Below, piece by piece: positions 37,167 to 45,756 of a DNA stretch of 64,000 nt. Position numbers and translations under genes: made by a program. Under the pieces are notes generated by a model. The model made no database searches and was not told the origin of the DNA. It worked only from the letters and a program-made list of their open reading frames with translations. The stretch's first letter is position 1. Every line of letters starts with the position of its first letter. This stretch comes from Mycolicibacter icosiumassiliensis (GTDB lineage Bacteria; Actinomycetota; Actinomycetes; Mycobacteriales; Mycobacteriaceae): contig NZ_LT546166.1 in NCBI RefSeq assembly GCF_900078685.2, positions 1,952,287 through 2,016,286 on the forward strand, read 5' to 3'.

Positions 37167-38041
37167 CTACACCGGGTCGAAGACGCGGCTGGCGATGAAT
37201 GTCGGTCGCGGAACGGCAGCGCCGAAAGGTTCCACCAGGGCGTTGTCCACGCTGTTGTAGACAATGAATACGTTCGAGCGCGCATAGGGCGTGATGTTGC
37301 TGCTCGAGCCGTGCATGCAGTTGGAGTCAAAGAACACCGCAGATCCGGCTGGGCCGGTGATCTGACGAATCCCGTGCTGGTCGGCCAACCAGGTCAGGCT
37401 CGCGTCGTCGGGCGTGCCGATCTCCTGCTGCTTGAGCGACGAGCGGTAGTGATCCGGCGGGGTCTGGCCCGGGCACGACACGAACCAACGGTGCGATCCG
37501 GGCATGATCATCAGCGATCCGTTGCTGTCCAGGTTCTCGGTGAGGGCCACCGAGACGCTGACCGCGCGCGGGGTGGGCATGCCGTCTTCGGCATGCCAGG
37601 TCTCAAAATCGGAGTGCCAGTAAAACTCTCGGCCGTTGAACCCCGGCTTGAAGTTGACCCGGCTCTGGTGCACATAGACATCGGAGCCCAGCAGTTGACG
37701 GGCCGGCCCCACCAGGCGCGGGTCGGCGACCAGTGCGGCGAACGCCGGGCTGATCCGGTGCACCTCGAAGATCGACCGGATCTGGCCGCTGTCGCGCTCG
37801 CAGATCGAGCGCTCGTCGGCGGCCAGCGCGGCGTCGGCACGCAGGCGGTCCAGTTCGTTGCGCAGGTCCGCTACGACGTCGGTGTCCACCAGCGTGTCGA
37901 CGGCCAGAAATCCGTCGGCGTCGAACTGCGCGAGACGGGCCGGGCTCAACGGGCCGCCGTTGGCCCCTGTGGTCCAGACCACCGGGTCGTGCCGCGGCTC
38001 GATACCGATCGTGACGTTGTTGCGCGTGGGGTAGGGGTCAC
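37167..38041 (-). CDS. ectD: Ectoine hydroxylase, probable frameshift at the start
   Basis: About 291 residues if intact. Fe(II)/2-oxoglutarate dioxygenase making 5-hydroxyectoine. The EctD signature [17 protein letters not shown] gives the iron His and Asp, and C-M-H-G-S-S-S-N the second His; the N-terminal D-P-Y-P-T-R and D-P-V-V-W are typical. The well-placed start, GTG 38041 behind AGGAG and inside the ectC stop (GTGA), is out of frame by one base: adding one C to the four-C run at 38037-38034 restores V-T-P-Y-P-T-R. No other ATG, GTG or TTG lies in frame just upstream. Sequencing error or real mutation cannot be told apart here. Confidence 0.8.
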
Positions 38042-38445
38042 GATGCCGTCTCCTGTGGTTGTTCAGTGAGCAGGGGATACGCGCCGGTGTCGTCGTGCAC
38101 CTCCTGCCCGGTGACCGGCGGGTCGAATACGCACACCATGCGCAGGTCGGTGTGGGCGACAACGCGGTGGTGCTCGTGACCGTCGAGCAGGTACAGCGTG
38201 CCGTCATGCAGCGGGTGCACCTCGCCGGTCTCGTCGTTGATCAGCTCACCTTCACCGCCGACGCAGTACACGGCCTCGACGTGGTTGGCGTACCACATCG
38301 CGGTCTCGGTACCGGCGTACAGGCACGTCTCGTGCATCGAGAACCGCTGCCCGTCGCGGGCCAGCAGCAACCGCTGGCTGTTCCAGGTCTTGGACTGGAC
38401 GTCGCGGTCGGTGCCCTTGATCTCGGCGAGGGTACGGACGATCAT
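38038..38445 (-). CDS. ectC: Ectoine synthase
   Basis: 135 residues, single cupin. It cyclises N-gamma-acetyl-diaminobutyrate to ectoine. Typical features: [16 protein letters not shown] start, [12 protein letters not shown], a metal-type E ([12 protein letters not shown]) and H-E-H-H-R. It overlaps ectB (ATGA) and the ectD GTG. Confidence 0.96.
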   Translation of the reverse strand: MIVRTLAEIKGTDRDVQSKTWNSQRLLLARDGQRFSMHETCLYAGTETAMWYANHVEAVYCVGGEGELINDETGEVHPLHDGTLYLLDGHEHHRVVAHTDLRMVCVFDPPVTGQEVHDDTGAYPLLTEQPQETAS

Positions 38446-39719
38446 CGGCTGACTCCTGAGGTGGTTGCGGTGAGTTCACGGGCGGCGACGGCTTCGATTG
38501 ATTGGGCGGCGATCGTCAGGCCTTCGGCCAGGTCGTCATCGTCAATGACCAAGGGCGGCATCAGCTTTACCACTTCGCTTTCAGGCCCCGAGGTCTCCAG
38601 CAGCAGGCCGCGCTCGAATGCCTCGCGGCATACCGCCCCGGCCAGCTCCGGGCGTTCGAACGCCACACCGCGGATCAGGCCGCGGCCCCGGGTGCTGACG
38701 CCGGGGATCGGATCCACCACTTCGGTCAGCGCCTGTTCGATCAGTTCACCCTTGCGCAGTACCGACTTCTCCAAGCGGTTGTCGGTCCAGAAGTTCAGGG
38801 CTGCAGCGGCGGTCACGAACGACGGATTCTGGCCGCGGAATGTGCCGTTGTGCTCGCCCGGTTCCCATACGTCCAGCTCCGGCTTGAGCAGCGTCAGTGC
38901 CATCGGGAGCCCATACCCGCTGATCGACTTGGACAGGCAGACGATGTCGGGAACGATGCCGGCCGCCTCGAAGCTGAAGAACGGTCCGGTGCGCCCGCAG
39001 CCCATCTGGACGTCATCAACGATCAGTGGCAGGTTGTGGCGCTTACACAGGTCGGCCAGGCCGCGCAGCCATTCCAGGCGGGCCACGTTGATTCCGCCTT
39101 CGCCCTGGACGGTCTCGACGATTACGCCCGCCGGGTCGTTCAGCCCGCTGCCGCTGTCACCGAGCAGGCGCTCGAACCAGATGAAGTCGGGCACTACGCC
39201 GTCGAGGTAGTTGTCGTAGGGCATGGGCGTGGCGTGCACCAGCGGAATCCCGGCGCCGCCGCGCTTCATCGAGTTGCCGGTGACGCTCAGCGAGCCCAGC
39301 GTCATGCCGTGAAAAGCGTTGGTAAAGCTGATGATGCTCTCGCGGCCGGTGATCTTGCGCACCAGCTTCAGCGCCGACTCCACCGCGTTGGTCCCGGTGG
39401 GTCCGGGAAACTGCACCTTGTAGTTGAGCTCGCGAGGCTTGAGGATCACGTCGTTGAAGCGCTCCAGGAACTCGGCCTTGGCGACGGTGTTCATGTCGAG
39501 ACTGTGCACCACTCGATCCGAGCTCAGGTATTCCAGCAGCGGCGCCCGCAGGTCGGGGTGGTTGTGACCGTAGTTGAGTGCTCCGGCGCCGGCGAAAAAG
39601 TCCAGGTATTCCTTGCCGTTGACATCCCACATCCGGGAGCCGCTGGCACGGTCGAACATCACCGGCCAGGACCGGCAATAACTTCGTACCTCGGATTCCA
39701 AGGTTTCAAAAATCGTCAT
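38442..39719 (-). CDS. ectB: L-2,4-diaminobutyrate transaminase
   Basis: 425 residues, class III PLP aminotransferase. It makes diaminobutyrate from aspartate semialdehyde and glutamate. The PLP pocket has [11 protein letters not shown] and the Schiff-base Lys in L-S-K-S-I-S-G. The N-terminal [13 protein letters not shown] is the EctB hallmark. ATG 39719 follows GAGGAAC. It is separated from ectA by 187 nt. Confidence 0.96.
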   Translation of the reverse strand: MTIFETLESEVRSYCRSWPVMFDRASGSRMWDVNGKEYLDFFAGAGALNYGHNHPDLRAPLLEYLSSDRVVHSLDMNTVAKAEFLERFNDVILKPRELNYKVQFPGPTGTNAVESALKLVRKITGRESIISFTNAFHGMTLGSLSVTGNSMKRGGAGIPLVHATPMPYDNYLDGVVPDFIWFERLLGDSGSGLNDPAGVIVETVQGEGGINVARLEWLRGLADLCKRHNLPLIVDDVQMGCGRTGPFFSFEAAGIVPDIVCLSKSISGYGLPMALTLLKPELDVWEPGEHNGTFRGQNPSFVTAAAALNFWTDNRLEKSVLRKGELIEQALTEVVDPIPGVSTRGRGLIRGVAFERPELAGAVCREAFERGLLLETSGPESEVVKLMPPLVIDDDDLAEGLTIAAQSIEAVAARELTATTSGVSR

Positions 39720-39864
39720 AGTTCCTCCGTCCGTCGGTCAAAAACAACGGAACGGAACGACAGGTCGACATCAAACTCGTGCCGCGGGTGATCTCGGCTC
39801 GACCCACCACCCCGCTCGTATGCCCCCGCTTAGGTTTGTCGGGGCTCACGTTTGCGCGTTCGTA

Positions 39865-39893
39865 ACCATACCGAGACCATTTTGTGATCTCAA
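39865..39893 (-). promoter_or_regulatory. Candidate internal promoter for ectBCD
   Basis: Minus strand TTGAGA (39893-39888), 17 nt, TATGGT (39870-39865), in the 187-nt ectA-ectB gap and 146 nt before ectB. The gap holds no gene. Confidence 0.35.
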
Positions 39894-39906
39894 CCTTGCC
39901 GCGCCG

Positions 39907-40425
39907 TCACTGGTGACGCTGGTGTACCCGAAGCGGTCCGATGCGAAACAGTTCTTCTGCCAGATGAGATTCGGCGAACAAATCCGCTCCGAACAGCTCC
40001 GAACACTTCAGTGACGCGTCCCATCTGCGGGCGAACGCGCCGAAGAGTCGTCGGCTGGCGTCGTTGTCCGGTGTGATCGAGGTCTCAAGGTGTGTGACGC
40101 CCTGAGCGACCTGCGCGGTCGCGAGGTGATCGAGCATCCGGCCGGCCAGGCCGGCTCCACGGTGGGCGGCGTTGACCGCCACCTGCCAGACCATCAGGGT
40201 CTGCGGCTGATCTGGGCGTCGATAGCCGGTTACGAACCCGCCGAGTTTATGCGGGGGTCCGTCGAATTCGGCAACCACCGAGGTAGAGGCGAAATCGCGG
40301 CACCACAGCAGGTAGGCGTAGGGCGCATTGACGTCGAGAGTGGCGCTGTCGACGGCCATCTGCCACAGGGCCTGACCGTCCGCCACAGTTGGTGTCCGAA
40401 GCCGGACATGAGCCGTATCCGTCAT
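39907..40425 (-). CDS. ectA: L-2,4-diaminobutyrate N-gamma-acetyltransferase
   Basis: 172 residues, GNAT fold. Acetylates diaminobutyrate with acetyl-CoA. EctA features: DGQALWQMAVDSATLDVN, Y-A-Y-L-L-W-C-R-D-F, and the acetyl-CoA loop V-N-A-A-H-R-G-A-G-L-A-G, followed by H-L-E-T-S-I-T-P-D-N. ATG 40425 is 26 nt after the MFS gene on the same strand, so its promoter lies within that gene or it is read through. Confidence 0.95.
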   Translation of the reverse strand: MTDTAHVRLRTPTVADGQALWQMAVDSATLDVNAPYAYLLWCRDFASTSVVAEFDGPPHKLGGFVTGYRRPDQPQTLMVWQVAVNAAHRGAGLAGRMLDHLATAQVAQGVTHLETSITPDNDASRRLFGAFARRWDASLKCSELFGADLFAESHLAEELFRIGPLRVHQRHQ

Positions 40426-40451
40426 CGTGTCGACGGTACTTGCCGGCAGAA

Positions 40452-41708
40452 TCAGGGTTGCCGCGGCGGGTCGGGCACCGGCCCGGGCGGCACGCGTAGG
40501 GTCCGCAGCGCCTCCAGGGCCGAGCGGCCTTCAGGCTCCGCGCTCACCGGTACCAAACGCAACGCGGCCAGGGGGAACAGTCCGCACAACGCGAAGGCCA
40601 GTGGGTAACCGGCGGCGCCGATCAGCGCGCCGAATAGCGGGGGAGCGATCCCCGCGGTCAGCCGCTGGGTGGTGTTCTGGATGCCCAGCGCGCGACCGCT
40701 CCAGTACGGGCCGGCGATCTCGGCGACTGCCGTCGAGGCCAATCCGTTGTCCAGCACGGTAATAACCGCCGCGATGACCATGGCCGTTTCGGCGAGATGG
40801 GAGTGCAGATGGTCGGCAGCCCCCAGGGCCAGCATCGCCAGCGCCCCGGCGGCGGCAAGGCTGCGAATCGGCCGCAGCCGCGACCGCACGCGGTCGGACC
40901 ACCGGCCGGCGGCCACCCGTCCGGCGGCTCCGAGCAACTGGGACACCGTCACCAGACCGCCCGCGGCAGCGATAGACCAGTCGGTGTCCACGATCAGCCA
41001 CACCAGCATGAAAGTGGCGATCACACACTGCGGAACCATCAGCAGGGCCGAGGAAAAGTGGATGCGCCACAGCACTTTTGAACCGCTGTAGGGGCTGGCC
41101 AGGTCGGCGCCGGAGGCCGCCGACCGTGGCCTGCGCGGCGGATCGACCACGCCGATGGCACACGCCACCGCTGCCACGGCGCACAGCGTTGCCGGGAACA
41201 TCAGCGCCCGCGCCAACCCGTGCTCGGCCAGCTCGGGAATCACCCCGGCCCCCAAGGCGATGCCCAACGGTTGCGCGGTTTGGCGGATGCCCATCACCAG
41301 TCCGCGCTGGTGGGGCGGGAACCAGCCCGTCACCAACCTGCCGCTGGCACTGTTGGCGCTGGCGGCGGCCATACCTCCGAGAAAGAGGAAAGCGCCGACC
41401 CCGACCAGCGACTGCATCGATGCGGCAGCGAACGCGGCCAGCGCGGTCAACGCGGAACCCACGCTCAGCACGATGCGTTCGCCGATGCGGTCCAACAGCG
41501 CTCCCCAGGCGAACAGGGTCAGCACCATTCCGAAGCTGGGCATGGAGGCCAGCAGGCCGGCCATCGCGAGGTTGGTTTCCCTCTTGGTCTCCAGCATCGG
41601 GATGACGAAGGCGATGCCGTTGATGAAGACGAATGAACACAGCGTGGCGATCAGGGCGACAACCACGACCGACCAGCGAGCGGCTGTGCCGATCGGCTCG
41701 GTGGACAT
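40452..41708 (-). CDS. MFS transporter (Rv2994 homolog)
   Basis: 418 residues with about 12 membrane segments. The loop 2-3 motif appears as W-G-A-L-L-D-R-I-G-E-R, and a G-I-R-Q-T-A-Q-P-L-G segment lies in helix 5. It corresponds to the integral membrane protein next to leuB in M. tuberculosis and marks the right border of the accessory block. Cargo unknown; its place just upstream of ectA makes an osmolyte role conceivable but unproven. Confidence 0.85.
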   Translation of the reverse strand: MSTEPIGTAARWSVVVVALIATLCSFVFINGIAFVIPMLETKRETNLAMAGLLASMPSFGMVLTLFAWGALLDRIGERIVLSVGSALTALAAFAAASMQSLVGVGAFLFLGGMAAASANSASGRLVTGWFPPHQRGLVMGIRQTAQPLGIALGAGVIPELAEHGLARALMFPATLCAVAAVACAIGVVDPPRRPRSAASGADLASPYSGSKVLWRIHFSSALLMVPQCVIATFMLVWLIVDTDWSIAAAGGLVTVSQLLGAAGRVAAGRWSDRVRSRLRPIRSLAAAGALAMLALGAADHLHSHLAETAMVIAAVITVLDNGLASTAVAEIAGPYWSGRALGIQNTTQRLTAGIAPPLFGALIGAAGYPLAFALCGLFPLAALRLVPVSAEPEGRSALEALRTLRVPPGPVPDPPRQP

Positions 41709-41774
41709 CCGCCCATGCTTCCACAGGCCCGCCTACCAGGGATGCGAGCTGAGCTGATTAATGGCGACCGCTTC

Positions 41775-41820
41775 GCCCGGCTTCGCCGCGTTCGCGATCA
41801 CCATTAGGCTTGTGCAAATG
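41775..41820 (+). promoter_or_regulatory. FAH-gltX promoter cassette (copy of the serA cassette)
   Basis: TTCGCC (41782-41787), 17-nt spacer, TAGGCT (41805-41810), then 7 nt to ATG 41818. It matches the serA upstream 36-mer at 31 of 36 positions. Confidence 0.5.
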
Positions 41821-42606
41821 CGCCTAGGCCGAATTGCCAGCCCGGACGGCGTCGCCTTCGTCAGCATTGAAGGAGACCCGGAACGGCCACACGAGATGAC
41901 CGCCCGCGAGATCGCCGAGCACCCATTCGGCACACCGGAGTTCACCGGCCGGTCCTGGCCGTTGGCCGACGTGCGCCTGCTGGCGCCGATCCTTGCCAGC
42001 AAGGTCGTGTGCATCGGGAAGAACTACGCGGCGCACATCGCCGAAATGGGCGGCGCTCCACCGGCCAACCCGACGATGTTCCTCAAACCCAACACCGCCA
42101 TCATCGGGCCCAACGTGCCTATTCAGCTGCCCGCCAATGCTTCCCCGGTCCACTTCGAAGGCGAACTGGCCGTGGTCATCTCGCGTCCGTGCAAGGACGT
42201 TCCGGCCGCGCGGGCCAAGGACAACATTTTGGGCTACACCATCGGCAATGACGTGTCAGCCCGTGACCAGCAGCAGTCCGACGGGCAATGGACCCGCGCC
42301 AAGGGCCATGACACCTTCTGCCCGATCGGACCGTGGATCGTCACCGACCTCGACCCGGCTGACCTGGCGATTCGCACCGAGGTTAATGGGGTGGTCAAGC
42401 AGGATGGCCGGACTTCGCTGATGATGCACGACGTCGGTGCCATCGTGGAGTGGATCTCCGCGGTGATGACGCTGCTGCCCGGCGACATCCTGCTGACCGG
42501 CACCCCCGCGGGTGTCGGCCCCATCGAACACGGTGACACCGTGTCCGTCTCCATCGAAGGCATTGGCACACTGTCCAATCCGGTTATCCGCAAAGGAAAC
42601 TCGTGA
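41818..42606 (+). CDS. Fumarylacetoacetate hydrolase family protein (Rv2993c homolog)
   Basis: 262 residues. FAH catalytic domain with metal ligands in [10 protein letters not shown] and [12 protein letters not shown]. The family cleaves or isomerises 2-oxo-ene acids, or decarboxylates oxaloacetate; older annotation calls Rv2993c a 2-hydroxyhepta-2,4-diene-1,7-dioate isomerase, unproven. ATG 41818 is chosen for its -10 spacing. The stop overlaps gltX (GTGA). Confidence 0.88.
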   Translation: MRLGRIASPDGVAFVSIEGDPERPHEMTAREIAEHPFGTPEFTGRSWPLADVRLLAPILASKVVCIGKNYAAHIAEMGGAPPANPTMFLKPNTAIIGPNVPIQLPANASPVHFEGELAVVISRPCKDVPAARAKDNILGYTIGNDVSARDQQQSDGQWTRAKGHDTFCPIGPWIVTDLDPADLAIRTEVNGVVKQDGRTSLMMHDVGAIVEWISAVMTLLPGDILLTGTPAGVGPIEHGDTVSVSIEGIGTLSNPVIRKGNS

Positions 42607-44075
42607 CCACATCAGGTGTTCGCGTCCGGTTCTGCCCGTCACCGACCGGCACGCCGCACGTCGGGCTGATCCGCACCGCCCTGTTCAACTGGGCCTACGC
42701 CCGCCACACCGGCGGCACCATGGTCTTTCGGGTGGAGGACACCGACGCCGAACGCGACAGCGAGGAAAGCTACTTGGCGCTGCTGGATGCGCTGCGCTGG
42801 CTGCATCTGGACTGGGATGAGGGACCCGAGGTGGGTGGCCCCTACGGCCCGTACCGGCAGTCCGAGCGCGCCCACATCCACCGTGACGTGGTGGCGCAGC
42901 TGCTAGCGGCCGGAGAGGCCTACGAGGCGTTCTCGACCCCCGAGGAGGTCGAGGCCCGCCACCTCGCCGCCGGCCGCAACCCCAAGCTGGGTTACGACAA
43001 TTTCGACCGTGATCTGACCGCGCAGCAGCGGGCTGGTTTTCTGGCCGAGGGCCGCAAGCCCGTCCTGCGGCTGCGGATGCCCGATACCGAGCTGGGCTGG
43101 GCGGACCTGGTGCGCGGGCAGACCTCCTTTCCCGCGGGCACCGTTCCCGATTTCGCGCTGACCCGCGCCAACGGGGATCCGCTGTACACGTTGGTCAACC
43201 CGGTCGACGACGCCATGATGAAGATCACCCACGTGCTGCGCGGCGAGGACCTGTTGCCGTCCACGCCGCGCCAGATCGCGCTGTACCAGGCGCTGATTCG
43301 CATCGGAGTCGCTGATCGCATCCCGGAATTCGGCCACCTGCCAACTGTTTTGGGTGAGGGCACCAAGAAGCTGTCCAAGCGTGACCCGCAGTCGAACCTT
43401 TTCGCGCATCGGGACCGGGGCTTCATCCCCGAGGGGCTGTTGAACTATCTGGCACTGCTGGGCTGGTCCATCGCCGACGACCGCGACGTATTCAGCCTCG
43501 ACGAGATGGTTGCCGCGTTCGATGTGGTCAACGTCAACTCCAACCCGGCCCGCTTCGACCAGAAGAAGGCCGATGCGCTCAACGCCGAGCACATCCGGCT
43601 GCTCGACTTGGACGACTTCACCGCACGGTTGCGCAGTTTCTTCGACACCCACGGACATGACACCGGCCTGGACGACGCCGGCTTCGCGGTGGCCGCTGCC
43701 CTGGTGCAGACCCGCATCGTGGTGCTCGGCGACGCCTGGCCGCTGCTGAAGTTCTTCAACGACGCTCACTACGAGCTGGACTCGCGGGCCGCCGCCAAGG
43801 AGCTGGGCCCCGACGCGGCTCCGGTGTTGGATGCGGCCATCGCTGCGCTGGCGGGCGTGGGGGAGTGGACCACCGCCAACATCGAGGCCGCGCTGAAGGC
43901 CGCGCTGCTGGACGATCTGGGGCTCAAACCGCGCAAGGCGTTCGGCCCGATCCGGGTCGGGGTCTCCGGAGGATTGGTCAGCCCACCGTTGTTCGAGTCG
44001 CTGGAACTGTTGGGCTCTAACCGCAGCTTGAACCGGCTGCGGAGCGCCCGCGAAGGCGTTGGACAAGCGCGATGA
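42603..44075 (+). CDS. gltX: Glutamyl-tRNA synthetase
   Basis: 490 residues, same length as the M. tuberculosis enzyme. Class I synthetase: the HIGH motif appears as T-P-H-V-G-L and KMSKS as K-K-L-S-K-R. This is the non-discriminating partner of GatCAB: with no GlnRS in the pathway, it charges tRNA(Gln) with Glu for amidation. tRNA-Gln and tRNA-Glu genes follow directly. GTG 42603 is coupled to the FAH stop. Confidence 0.97.
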   Translation: MTTSGVRVRFCPSPTGTPHVGLIRTALFNWAYARHTGGTMVFRVEDTDAERDSEESYLALLDALRWLHLDWDEGPEVGGPYGPYRQSERAHIHRDVVAQLLAAGEAYEAFSTPEEVEARHLAAGRNPKLGYDNFDRDLTAQQRAGFLAEGRKPVLRLRMPDTELGWADLVRGQTSFPAGTVPDFALTRANGDPLYTLVNPVDDAMMKITHVLRGEDLLPSTPRQIALYQALIRIGVADRIPEFGHLPTVLGEGTKKLSKRDPQSNLFAHRDRGFIPEGLLNYLALLGWSIADDRDVFSLDEMVAAFDVVNVNSNPARFDQKKADALNAEHIRLLDLDDFTARLRSFFDTHGHDTGLDDAGFAVAAALVQTRIVVLGDAWPLLKFFNDAHYELDSRAAAKELGPDAAPVLDAAIAALAGVGEWTTANIEAALKAALLDDLGLKPRKAFGPIRVGVSGGLVSPPLFESLELLGSNRSLNRLRSAREGVGQAR

Positions 44076-44185
44076 CAACTTCGCGCTAGAAGTTTGGTAG
44101 TCTGCTCGTCGGCCCAAGAACGGCTGGCCAGTAGTGCCCCACCGGCACTCTGACCAGCGGTGATGGCCGGGCCTCTGTTGGTCCT

Positions 44186-44257
44186 TGGGGTATGGTGTAA
44201 TTGGCAACACAGCTGATTCTGGTTCAGCCATTCTAGGTTCGAGTCCTGGTACCCCAG
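44186..44257 (+). tRNA. tRNA-Gln (CTG)
   Basis: Acceptor T-G-G-G-G-T-A (44186-44192) pairs with 44250-44256; the anticodon stem G-C-T-G-A/T-C-A-G-C encloses T-T-C-T-G-G-T, anticodon CTG; the T-loop is GGTTCGAGTCC. 72 nt with discriminator G; CCA is not encoded. It is a substrate of the gltX/gatCAB route in this window. Confidence 0.95.
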
Positions 44258-44330
44258 CAAAAGCGGTCCGCTGCAAGCGATTAGGCGGGCTGTACGGGTT
44301 GAGCTATGCTGGCAACCCGGAAATGTTCTA

Positions 44331-44403
44331 GCCCCCGTCGTCTAGCGGCCTAGGACGCCGCCCTCTCACGGCGGTAGCGTGGGTTCGAATCCCATCGGGG
44401 GTA
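44331..44403 (+). tRNA. tRNA-Glu (CTC)
   Basis: Acceptor GCCCCCG (44331-44337) pairs with CGGGGGT (44396-44402, one G-T pair); the anticodon loop C-T-C-T-C-A-C gives CTC; GGTTCGAATCC T-loop. 73 nt, CCA not encoded. Confidence 0.96.
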
Positions 44404-44407
44404 CATC

Positions 44408-44444
44408 GCAAAAGGCCCGCACCGTCACGGTGCGGGCCTTTTGC
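44408..44444. terminator. Terminator after the tRNA genes
   Basis: Perfect 18-bp inverted repeat (44408-44425 with 44427-44444) with A-run and T-run edges. It serves the tRNA transcript and the convergent Rv2991-type gene. Confidence 0.85.
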
Positions 44445-44466
44445 GTCGGCGCGGGCCCGAGTGGGT

Positions 44467-44967
44467 TCAGTCGCCCTTCGGGGCGGTGGAACCAGCCAGC
44501 GGCATGGCCGGCAACCCGAGCTTGCGGTGGTCCCAGGAGCGGGTACGTCGTGCGACGATGCGCACGGCGACCCGGTTGTTCATCATCGCGTCGACACCCG
44601 GCTTCATCTCGTCGGTGTAGGGGCCGGTGTAGCGCTCCCAGACGCTGACGCCCACCCGGAAGATGGTGTCGGGGTCGTCGACGATCTCCGCGACGCCCTC
44701 GAAGGCGGCCCCGCGCAGCGTGTCGTACGTCTGACCGGCTTCCAGAAGGAAGGTGACCCGCGGATCACGGCGCAGGTTGACCGCCTTCTGGGACTTGGCC
44801 TTGGTCTCGAGCCAGATTTCGCCGTCCAGCACCGCGTACCACATCGCGGTCAGGTGCGGCTGGCCGTCGGGTCCGATGGTGGCCAGCGTCCCGGTGCGAT
44901 GAGTGTTGACGAAGTCAGTGACCTCGGCATCGGTCATGACGATCTGTGCGCGCTGTTTGGTTCCCAT
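44467..44967 (-). CDS. F420-binding pyridoxamine-oxidase-like protein (Rv2991 homolog)
   Basis: 166 residues, split beta-barrel flavin/deazaflavin fold: T-L-A-T-I-G-P-D-G-Q-P-H-L-T-A-M-W, then K-A-V-N-L-R-R-D-P-R-V-T and the C-terminal V-A-V-R-I-V-A-R-R-T-R-S-W-D-H-R-K. Rv2991 belongs to the FDOR-B group, which binds F420. The natural substrate is not known. cofC, an F420-biosynthesis gene, lies 7 kb away. Confidence 0.85.
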   Translation of the reverse strand: MGTKQRAQIVMTDAEVTDFVNTHRTGTLATIGPDGQPHLTAMWYAVLDGEIWLETKAKSQKAVNLRRDPRVTFLLEAGQTYDTLRGAAFEGVAEIVDDPDTIFRVGVSVWERYTGPYTDEMKPGVDAMMNNRVAVRIVARRTRSWDHRKLGLPAMPLAGSTAPKGD

Positions 44968-45008
44968 CTCTGCAGTCTGTCAGGCGGACCAGGACTCTCG
45001 CGCCCGGG

Positions 45009-45710
45009 TTACAGCTGCTCGGTGAGCGCAGCGGCCGCCGCGAGCAGGTCGGCGGCCCAGCGTGCCCCCGGGCGACGCCCCAACCGGTCGATCGGACCCG
45101 ACACCGAGATCGCTGCCACCACCGTGCCGCGGTGATCGCGCACCGGCGCCGACACGCTGGCCACCCCGGGCTCGCGTTCGGCGACGCTCTGCGCCCAGCC
45201 CCGCCGACGCAGCTCCGAGAGGCTGCGGCTGGAGAACTTGGCCTCCGGAAGCACTTCCTGTTGCACCGTGGGATCGGCGTAGGCCAGCAAGACCTTGGCG
45301 CCCGAGCCGGCCGTCATCGGCAGCCGGGCGCCGACCGGAACCGTGTCTCGTAGCCCCGCAGGCGGTTCCAGCGCCGCCACGCAGACTCTTTCGGAGCCTT
45401 CGCGGCGATACAGCTGAACGCTCTCCCCGGTGATCTCTCGCAGCCGTGGCAGCACCGTGGCACCCGCCGCCCGAAGCGGATCGTCGGCGCGGGCCGCCAG
45501 TTCGCTGATCGCGGGACCGATCTGCCAGCGGCCCTCATTGTCACGTCCGAGCAGCCGGTGGGCCTCCAAGCCTGCGGCCAGCCGGTGGGCGGTGGCGCGG
45601 GGCAGGCCGGTGCGGTCGCACAGTTCGGCCAGCCCGCACGGCGATTCGGCGACCGAGTGGAGCACCGCCAGTGCTTTGTCCAGAACGCCGATGCCGCTAT
45701 GCTGTCCCAT
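45009..45710 (-). CDS. ltbR: IclR-family regulator of leuCD (LtbR-like, Rv2989 homolog)
   Basis: 233 residues. Winged HTH (G-V-L-D-K-A-L-A-V-L-H, TGLPRATAHRLAAGLEAH) then the IclR effector domain (V-P-V-G-A-R-L-P-M-T-A-G-S-G-A-K-V-L-L). In Corynebacterium glutamicum, LtbR of this family sits divergently to leuCD and represses it. The same arrangement and a palindrome between the genes support the role. ATG 45710 lies 6 nt after TAGTAT, so it is probably leaderless. Confidence 0.82.
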   Translation of the reverse strand: MGQHSGIGVLDKALAVLHSVAESPCGLAELCDRTGLPRATAHRLAAGLEAHRLLGRDNEGRWQIGPAISELAARADDPLRAAGATVLPRLREITGESVQLYRREGSERVCVAALEPPAGLRDTVPVGARLPMTAGSGAKVLLAYADPTVQQEVLPEAKFSSRSLSELRRRGWAQSVAEREPGVASVSAPVRDHRGTVVAAISVSGPIDRLGRRPGARWAADLLAAAAALTEQL

Positions 45711-45716
45711 ATACAG

Positions 45717-45740
45717 ATACTAGCGTCTCATAATATGAGA
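45717..45740. promoter_or_regulatory. ltbR-leuC operator/promoter
   Basis: TCTCATAATATGAGA (45726-45740) is a 15-nt palindrome with 7-bp arms around one base. It contains a candidate leuC -10 (TAATAT, 45731-45736). Minus-strand TAGTAT (45722-45717) is the ltbR -10. It is the likely LtbR binding site. Confidence 0.55.
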
Positions 45741-45756
45741 TGGAACAGATCGAGGG

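Noticed and set aside
20623..40451. Prophage or integrative element
   Set aside because: No integrase, phage structural gene, relaxase, terminal repeats or tRNA attachment site seen in the block.
44076..44444. Further tRNA or ncRNA in the gltX-tRNA spacer
   Set aside because: Only the two tRNAs fold convincingly; the remaining spacer has no cloverleaf or conserved RNA motif that I can recognise.
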